From: Streptomyces sp. NBC_00414
Lineage (GTDB): Bacteria; Actinomycetota; Actinomycetes; Streptomycetales; Streptomycetaceae
Direction of reading: 5' to 3'
Length of the DNA: 64,000 nucleotides
Assembly: GCF_036038375.1 (NCBI RefSeq)
Contig: NZ_CP107935.1
Location: 7,936,001-8,000,000, forward strand
Position numbers and translations under genes: made by a program. Numbering within the stretch: the first letter of the stretch is position 1; each line of letters starts with the position of its first letter. The notes under the pieces were generated by a model that ran no database searches, was not told the DNA's origin, and saw nothing but the letters and a program-made list of their open reading frames with translations. Below are positions 58,967 through 64,000 of the stretch, piece by piece.

Positions 58967-60607
58967 TCAGCTCCGAGGCCTGACCGCTCCGTTCGGGGCC
59001 AGTGCCTGAGGGGAGCCGGAGTCGGAGGTCCCGCCCGTCGGGGCCTCCGTCTCGCAGCCGACCGAGAAGGGCACCTGGTTCGACTTCGTCTCCTGCGGGG
59101 CGCGGACCTCCACACCGACCTTGTTCTCGTACTTCCCGGACGCGTCGTACGTCGTCAGGACGACCGTGTTCTGCTTGGTCTTCCCGCCGCCCTGCGGGAA
59201 CGAAAGGGTCTTCCAGCTCGGGTCCGACACCTCGCCGGTCTCCGTCACCCAGCGGTACTCCACATCGACCGGTACGACGCCCACGGTGAACGTCGCCGTG
59301 AAGGTCGGAGCCCCCTCCCGGGGCGGCGGGCAGACGCCGGTGTAGTCGGTGTGCGAGCCCGAGACCGTCACCGTCACGGACTGCGTGGGCGCGGGCGCCG
59401 ACTGGCCCCCCGTGGTCGAGCCGCCGTCGGTGCCGCCCCCGTCGGTTCCGCCGCTGTCGTCACCGCCCGTCGAGCCGCCGCCGGTCGTCCCGCCGTTCGA
59501 ACTGCCCGCCCCGCTCCCTCCGTCGCCTCCGTCGTCCCGGTTGATCAGCGCGTAACTCAGGCCCGCGATGGCCAGGGCGAGAGCGGCGAGGCCCGCGATC
59601 ATGACGATCAGGGCGCGCCGCGGATGAGCCGGCTGCGCGGTCGTCGTCGTGGCGGTCGGAGTCTGCCGCGGGCCGGGGGCGGCGGGCGAGTACGCCGGCA
59701 CCGGGGCCGGCTGCGTCGCGTCCGGCTGGGAGAACGCCGCGACCGTCGGCGAGTAGGGCGCGGTGCCCGTACGGGGAGTGCCGCCGGCCGAGACGAGCCG
59801 GAGATCCCGCTCCGCGTCCTCGGCCGACATGCGCTCCGCCGGGTCCTTGCGCAACAGCCCCTCGATGACCGGGGCGAGCGGGCCCGCCCGGAGCGGGGGC
59901 GGCAACTCCTCGTCGACGACCGCGCGCAAGGTGCTGAGCGGGGTGTTCTGCCGGAACGGCGAGTTGCCCTCGACGGCCGCGTACAGGAGCACGCCGAGCG
60001 ACCACAGGTCGGACTCCGGCCCCGGCGTACGGCCGAGGGCCCGCTCCGGGGCGAGGAACTCGGGCGAGCCGATCACCTCGCCGGTCATGGTGAGCGCCGA
60101 ACTGCCCTCGACCGTGGCGATACCGAAGTCGGTGAGCACGACACGGCCGTCGTTCGACAGCAGGACGTTGCCCGGCTTCACGTCCCGGTGCAGGACCCCC
60201 GCCTCGTGCGCGGCCCGCAGCGCGGCGAGCACTTCCGCGCCGATGTGGGCGGCCCGCTGCGGGGACTGCGGGCCCTCGGCGTCCAGCGCGTCGGACAGCG
60301 CGATCCCGCGGATCAGCTCCATCACGATCCACGGGCGGCCGTCCTCCATCGCCACGTCGTAGACCGTCACCACATTGCGGTTCGAGACCCGGGCCGCCGC
60401 CCACGCCTCCCGCTCCAGACGCGCGTACATCCGCTCGACGTCGGGGCCCGGCAGCCCGCCCGGGGCCCGTACCTCCTTGACCGCGACCTCGCGGTGCAGC
60501 ACCTCGTCGCGGGCCCGCCACACCGTCCCCATCCCGCCCTCACCCAGCGGCGAGAGCAGTCGGTAGCGGCCCGCGATCACGCGTTCACTGCCCGGCTCTT
60601 CGGACAC
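58967..60607 (-). CDS. Membrane-anchored serine/threonine protein kinase (PknB-like)
   Basis: The 546-residue product starts GTG 60607 and has a complete Hanks kinase: LLSPLGEGGMGTVWRARDEV, the invariant Lys in REVAVKEV, HRDVKPGNVLLSNDGRVVLT with the catalytic Asp, DFGIATVEGSSA and PEFLAPERALGR (in place of APE). A Pro-rich cytoplasmic spacer, a helix near residue 360 (ALIVMIAGLAALALAIAGLS) and a Gly/Ser/Thr-rich linker lead to an extracytoplasmic domain (VTVTVSGSHTDYTGVCPPPR) without PASTA repeats. It would sense something outside; the ligand is unknown. It is convergent with the GDSL gene with no gap. Confidence 0.9.
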   Translation of the reverse strand: MSEEPGSERVIAGRYRLLSPLGEGGMGTVWRARDEVLHREVAVKEVRAPGGLPGPDVERMYARLEREAWAAARVSNRNVVTVYDVAMEDGRPWIVMELIRGIALSDALDAEGPQSPQRAAHIGAEVLAALRAAHEAGVLHRDVKPGNVLLSNDGRVVLTDFGIATVEGSSALTMTGEVIGSPEFLAPERALGRTPGPESDLWSLGVLLYAAVEGNSPFRQNTPLSTLRAVVDEELPPPLRAGPLAPVIEGLLRKDPAERMSAEDAERDLRLVSAGGTPRTGTAPYSPTVAAFSQPDATQPAPVPAYSPAAPGPRQTPTATTTTAQPAHPRRALIVMIAGLAALALAIAGLSYALINRDDGGDGGSGAGSSNGGTTGGGSTGGDDSGGTDGGGTDGGSTTGGQSAPAPTQSVTVTVSGSHTDYTGVCPPPREGAPTFTATFTVGVVPVDVEYRWVTETGEVSDPSWKTLSFPQGGGKTKQNTVVLTTYDASGKYENKVGVEVRAPQETKSNQVPFSVGCETEAPTGGTSDSGSPQALAPNGAVRPRS

Positions 60608-60651
60608 GGGCGTCCCCCATTCGCATCCGCACGATTCTGAACAAAAGTAGC

Positions 60652-62307
60652 TCAACCGAGTGCGGTTGCCGCCCCCTTGAACACCAAACCGGCCCCAAGG
60701 GCCACTACTACGAACGCGGATCCGAGCGGCGTCGCCCGGCGGACCAGCGCCGCGGTCTTCCCGCCCGACCAGCGGGCGCCGTTCTCGATCGCCTTCGCGA
60801 CCCTGCTGCCGACCTTGACCACGGCGAACCCGGCCGCCGTGAGGGTGAGCGCGAGGCCCGCCCCGTACGCCAGCACGAGCAGCAACCCGAACCACGCCTT
60901 GCCGAGTGCCGCCGCGCCGACGAGCACGACCACGGCGGAGGGGCTGGGGACGAGACCTCCCGCGAAACCGAGGAGAAGCGTGTCCTTGAGCTTGAGAGCC
61001 GGGCCGTGCGAGTGGGGATGGGGGTGCGCATGCCCGTGCCCGTGTTCCTGCTCGTGGGCATCCCCGTGATCGTGTGTGTGGCCGTCCCCGTGGCCGTGCT
61101 CGTCGCCGTCCCCGTGGTCGTGCGTGTGCGCCGGACCGTGGCTGTGCGCATGGCCGTGGCCGTGACTGTGCGAATGCCCGTGGCCGTGCGAGTGGGAGTG
61201 GCCGTGCCCGTGTCCGCGCTGCTGCCAGGCCCGTCGTACGAGGGTCGCGCCGGCCACCGTGACGATGACGCCGCTCATCACGCCCAGCCAGGCGATCACC
61301 GAGGGCGCGGCCGCCGAACCGGCGGTGACGAGGATGCCCAGGGCGACCACACCGAGTGTGTGGGTGACGGTCACGGAGGCGGCGAGCGGCAGCACGTCAC
61401 GCATCGTGGCGTCACCGCGGGCGGCGGCCGTGGCGGCCATGATGGTCTTGCCGTGCCCCGGGGCGAGGGCGTGCAGCGCGCCGAGGAGCACGGCGATGCC
61501 CAGGGCGAGCGCGGCGAAGCCCAGCGTCAGATCGTGGCGGGACACCAGGTCGTCCAGTGCGCGTGTGAAGCGGTCGGCGCCGCGCGGCAGCACGGACGAG
61601 GCGGGCGCGTCGGCCTTCTCCTCGACGAGCGCGGGACCGCCGGGCCGCACCCGCAGCGAGGCGGTCGCCGTGTCCGCCGGGGACGACAGCAACTCCTTGG
61701 GATACTTGGTCAGTTCACCCGACAAGGACTTCTCGGGTACGTCCGAGGAGGTGAGGGTCGTCCGGTCGCCGCGCGCCGTGACCTCGCGCCAGCCGGGCCC
61801 GTCGTCCACGGAGGCGCGGAAGCGCAGCGACAGCTTCCCGTCCGGCAGTGCGGCCGTCCAACGGCACTCCACACGAAGGGTCTTGAGGCCGGCCTGTCCG
61901 GGCCGTACCCGGGCCCGGCTCTCGCCCACGCTCAGGGCGACGGGTTTGCCGCCCACGGTCACCCGGCTCTTCCCGGCCGCCGTCTCGCACCGCTCCCGGG
62001 CCCAACTGCCCATGCCCGCCTTGTCGATGTCGGGCTGTGCCTGGGTCGCCGGGATCTCCGCGAGGTCCTCCACGTGCAGGATCCGCAGCTTTCCGGGAGC
62101 GACGACGAGACCGTCGTACCGGTTGACGGTGAAGTTCCCCAGCGGATGCGCCGAGGCCGTCCCGGAGGGGATCAGTACGAATGCGCAGGCGGCCATGAGC
62201 ACGGCCACGACGGACCCGAACGCGCGACGGCGCACGGATACGCGACGGCTCACGGAGGCCCTCCGGGCGGGCCTGGAGCGGCGGCCGCGCAGGGTGAACG
62301 CGCTCAC
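60652..62307 (-). CDS. NicO-type nickel/cobalt transporter with N-terminal domain and His-rich loop
   Basis: The 551-residue product begins GTG 62307, overlapping the TPR gene stop (GTGA). After an Arg-rich signal a lumenal domain of about 220 residues (SAHPLGNFTVNRYDGLVVAP) comes before the NicO core. LGALHALAPGHGKTIMAATA is the metal-binding H-x4-P-G-H-G-K motif of the family. A loop of about 70 residues is almost half histidine (for instance HGHGHSHSHGHGHSHSHGHG), then helices such as LLGFAGGLVPSPSAVVVLVG follow. It moves Ni or Co across the membrane, export or import not decided. It is followed by the kinase gene on the same strand. Confidence 0.82.
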   Translation of the reverse strand: MSAFTLRGRRSRPARRASVSRRVSVRRRAFGSVVAVLMAACAFVLIPSGTASAHPLGNFTVNRYDGLVVAPGKLRILHVEDLAEIPATQAQPDIDKAGMGSWARERCETAAGKSRVTVGGKPVALSVGESRARVRPGQAGLKTLRVECRWTAALPDGKLSLRFRASVDDGPGWREVTARGDRTTLTSSDVPEKSLSGELTKYPKELLSSPADTATASLRVRPGGPALVEEKADAPASSVLPRGADRFTRALDDLVSRHDLTLGFAALALGIAVLLGALHALAPGHGKTIMAATAAARGDATMRDVLPLAASVTVTHTLGVVALGILVTAGSAAAPSVIAWLGVMSGVIVTVAGATLVRRAWQQRGHGHGHSHSHGHGHSHSHGHGHAHSHGPAHTHDHGDGDEHGHGDGHTHDHGDAHEQEHGHGHAHPHPHSHGPALKLKDTLLLGFAGGLVPSPSAVVVLVGAAALGKAWFGLLLVLAYGAGLALTLTAAGFAVVKVGSRVAKAIENGARWSGGKTAALVRRATPLGSAFVVVALGAGLVFKGAATALG

Positions 62308-63848
62308 CGGGCACCGCCGAGGGCGGTCAGCGTCTTCTCGGCCGCCTTCGCGCCCACCGGCGAGAAGCCCGGGTTGAGCTCCAGCGCCGACGACAGGCTG
62401 CCGCGGGCCGCCTTCCCGTGGCCCGTGGCGCGTTCGATCACGCCGCGGTGGTAGAGGAACGTCGCGTCGCGGTAGCCGGTCGCCGTGGCGCGCCGGGCGT
62501 AGGCCAGGGCCTCGTCGTCGCGGTCGTTGACGTGCAGGGCCCAGGCGAGAGCGTCCGCGGTGTGGACGGTGTGCCGGCGCTCCCACTCGGCGCGGGCGGC
62601 GCGCAGGGCGGCCTTGCGGTCGCCGTGGTCCGCCGCCGCGAGGGCGGTGTCCAGGTCGGCGTTGACCCCGTTCGCGCGGGCCAGCGAGGTCCAGGCGTCG
62701 ACCAGCGCGTACTGGTCGCGGGCCTTCGACCGGTCCCCCTCGCCGCCGCGTGCCTCGTACAGCTCGCCGAGCACGACCAGCGGGCCGGGCAGCGGGAAGC
62801 GCGCCACGACCTCCTCCATGCCGAGGATCGCGGCCGCCCGGTCACCGTTCGCGGCCTGCGCCCTGGCCCGTCCCTCCAGCGCCGGCAGGTAGGTCCCGTC
62901 GGCCCGCAGAGCCTGCTCGTAGTACTTCAGCGCCGCCTTGTGGTCGCCCTCGCGCCAGGAGAGCTGGCCCAGCGAAGCCGCCACGTACGCGACGTCCCCG
63001 GGCGCGGTTGCGCCGGTCAGCGCCTGTGTGAGGACGCGGCGTGCCGTGCGGACGTCACCGCGCAGCTCGTGCACGTAGGCGTACCGGGTGAAGACCGGGA
63101 CGCCCGGGCGGCGGGAGTCGGCCTCGTCGGCGGCCTTCGACGCGTCCTTGTAGCGGCCGAGTTCGACCAGGGCGTCGATGCGGACCGCCAGCGCGCGCTC
63201 GTTGAAGGCGTTCTCGTCCAGTGCCTTCCGCGCGTACTTCAGCGCGTCGGGGAACTCGTGCCGGGCCGCGGCCAGCGCCGCCCGGCCCGCCAGCGCCGGA
63301 TCGTTGTCGGGGCTCAGCTCCAGGGACCGCTCCAGCGCGCGCTGCGCCTGCGGATAACGGGACGGGTCGCCGTTGGTGCGGGCCTGCTCGACGTAGGCGA
63401 TGCCCAGCGTGGCCCACCCGCCGGAGTCCTTGGGCTGCGCCTTGAGATGGGACTGCAGTGCGGAGATGCCCGAAGCGAGACTGCCGCCCGCAAGCAGTTC
63501 GGGATCGAGGCCGGGGGCGGACGACACCGTCCTCGTGTCGCCGCCGTCCCTGTTGCCCAGCAGTACGGCCCCCGCGGTCATCGCGACGGCGAGAGCGACG
63601 GCGCAGGCCGCGAGCTGCAGCACCCGGAACCGCCCGGACCCCCGGCGTTCCCCGGGAACGGGCTGATCGGGACCGGCTGTCTCGGCCGTATCAGCCGTAT
63701 CAGCTGTCCCGGCCGTCTCTGCCGTCTCAGCTGTACCGGCCGGGGCGACCGTCTCAATCGGGGAGGCCGGGTCGGCGGCCTCGGCAGCCTCGGCAGCCTC
63801 GTCGACGAGGTCCCTCTCCTGCGCGTCGTCGTTGCTACGCGGGGACAT
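62304..63848 (-). CDS. Membrane-anchored tetratricopeptide-repeat protein
   Basis: The 514-residue product starts ATG 63848 after GAGGAG; another ATG lies seven codons upstream. An N-terminal Ala/Glu/Thr/Asp repeat (TAETAETAGTADTADTAETA) precedes one helix (LQLAACAVALAVAMTAGAVL). The rest is TPR-like: LQSHLKAQPKDSGGWATLGI, RALERSLELSPDNDPALAGR, DALKYARKALDENAFNERAL, AALKYYEQALRADGTYLPAL and SSALELNPGFSPVGAKAAEK. TPR proteins hold partners outside or inside the membrane. Here it is coupled to the metal transporter gene by overlapping stop/start, and may assemble it. Confidence 0.83.
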   Translation of the reverse strand: MSPRSNDDAQERDLVDEAAEAAEAADPASPIETVAPAGTAETAETAGTADTADTAETAGPDQPVPGERRGSGRFRVLQLAACAVALAVAMTAGAVLLGNRDGGDTRTVSSAPGLDPELLAGGSLASGISALQSHLKAQPKDSGGWATLGIAYVEQARTNGDPSRYPQAQRALERSLELSPDNDPALAGRAALAAARHEFPDALKYARKALDENAFNERALAVRIDALVELGRYKDASKAADEADSRRPGVPVFTRYAYVHELRGDVRTARRVLTQALTGATAPGDVAYVAASLGQLSWREGDHKAALKYYEQALRADGTYLPALEGRARAQAANGDRAAAILGMEEVVARFPLPGPLVVLGELYEARGGEGDRSKARDQYALVDAWTSLARANGVNADLDTALAAADHGDRKAALRAARAEWERRHTVHTADALAWALHVNDRDDEALAYARRATATGYRDATFLYHRGVIERATGHGKAARGSLSSALELNPGFSPVGAKAAEKTLTALGGAR

Positions 63849-64000
63849 TGCGCTCTCCTCAATCGCCATGCTGGAAAAGGTGGTGCACGTAGTGGGTGCG
63901 ATGGGTGGCGCGGCCCGTGCGCCGTGGGGGACGGTTACGCACGGACCGCGCCAGTCAGGGGGTGCCGGTCAGCCGCGGATCAGTACGCCCGGCGGCGGCT
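63849..64000. other. Right edge: intergenic, possible end of another minus-strand gene
   Basis: Two frames on the minus strand enter from the edge and stop at 63969 (ending PPPGVLIRG) and 63955 (ending RTDPRLTGTP). I cannot tell which, if either, is the end of a real gene; a conserved neighbour is likely on this strand. No RNA gene is seen. Confidence 0.3.

Noticed and set aside
63955..64000. Partial coding sequence at the right edge
   Set aside because: Two frames end here within 15 bases and fewer than 16 codons are visible, so no call is supportable.
1..64000. tRNA, rRNA, prophage or integrase signatures
   Set aside because: No cloverleaf-like CCA-adjacent segment, integrase or transposase motif was seen by eye; a covariance-model search would settle the RNA question.

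Overview
The window is a 64 kb piece of a Streptomyces chromosome. The base composition is very G+C-rich, codon third positions are almost all G or C, GTG/TTG starts are common, and several genes look leaderless. The gene order closely resembles, from memory, the part of the S. coelicolor chromosome that carries the SepF-like gene sflA, dnaE2, a secreted lipase, a wall-anchored LPMO and a GDSL lipase. I see no rRNA, tRNA, CRISPR array, insertion sequence or prophage. It reads as ordinary core/arm-proximal chromosome.

Layout. 1-4.1 kb: end of a branched-chain amino-acid ABC importer locus (fused LivH-LivM permease, small membrane protein, two lipoproteins, one the binding protein). 4.2-6.3 kb: a GT4 glycosyltransferase with a rare TTA codon plus a coupled companion. 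6.4-15.7 kb: WYL regulator, a lone ctaD whose tail overlaps it, an I78 inhibitor, PAP2 phosphatase, PIG-V-type mannosyltransferase, MFS exporter, glutaryl-CoA dehydrogenase-like enzyme. 15.8-17.7 kb: SepF-like protein and a divergent protein with a 21-cysteine tail.

17.9-28.2 kb is the most interesting block. It holds two family-3 binding proteins, two permeases, one ATPase, a luciferase-like and an NtaA/DmoA-type flavin monooxygenase, a large FAD/NAD(P) protein and a DUF1684 protein. A 25-residue leader peptide of the cysteine-ending actinobacterial type lies upstream of the first binding protein. The gene set matches the Bacillus Tcy/Ytm scheme for importing and oxidatively salvaging S-substituted cysteines, so I infer an organosulfur scavenging system.

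28.5-34.1 kb: two streptogrisin-type proteases (SGPB- and SGPD-like) around an SPFH protein and an alpha/beta hydrolase lacking its nucleophile serine. 34.2-38.8 kb: SOS mutagenesis pair dnaE2 plus an ImuB-like Y-family protein behind a LexA box. 39-41 kb: secreted lipase with a CRP-like palindrome and a sortase-anchored LPMO. 41.3-47.5 kb: acetyltransferases, a methyltransferase behind damage-type promoter elements, a DUF402 protein, GntR regulator, AAA ATPase, GH39 hydrolase and a 44-residue protein. 47.7-56.2 kb: an envelope polysaccharide operon (flippase fused to a GT-C-like protein, deacetylase, two GT2 enzymes, FemAB/GNAT-like protein, small membrane protein). 56.6-64 kb: secreted subtilase, GDSL lipase, Ser/Thr kinase, Ni/Co transporter and TPR protein.

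Several gaps carry copies of one repeat (core GCGCCGTTCCCCGCGCCCC) that in places pairs with an inverted copy to make a strong hairpin between convergent genes.
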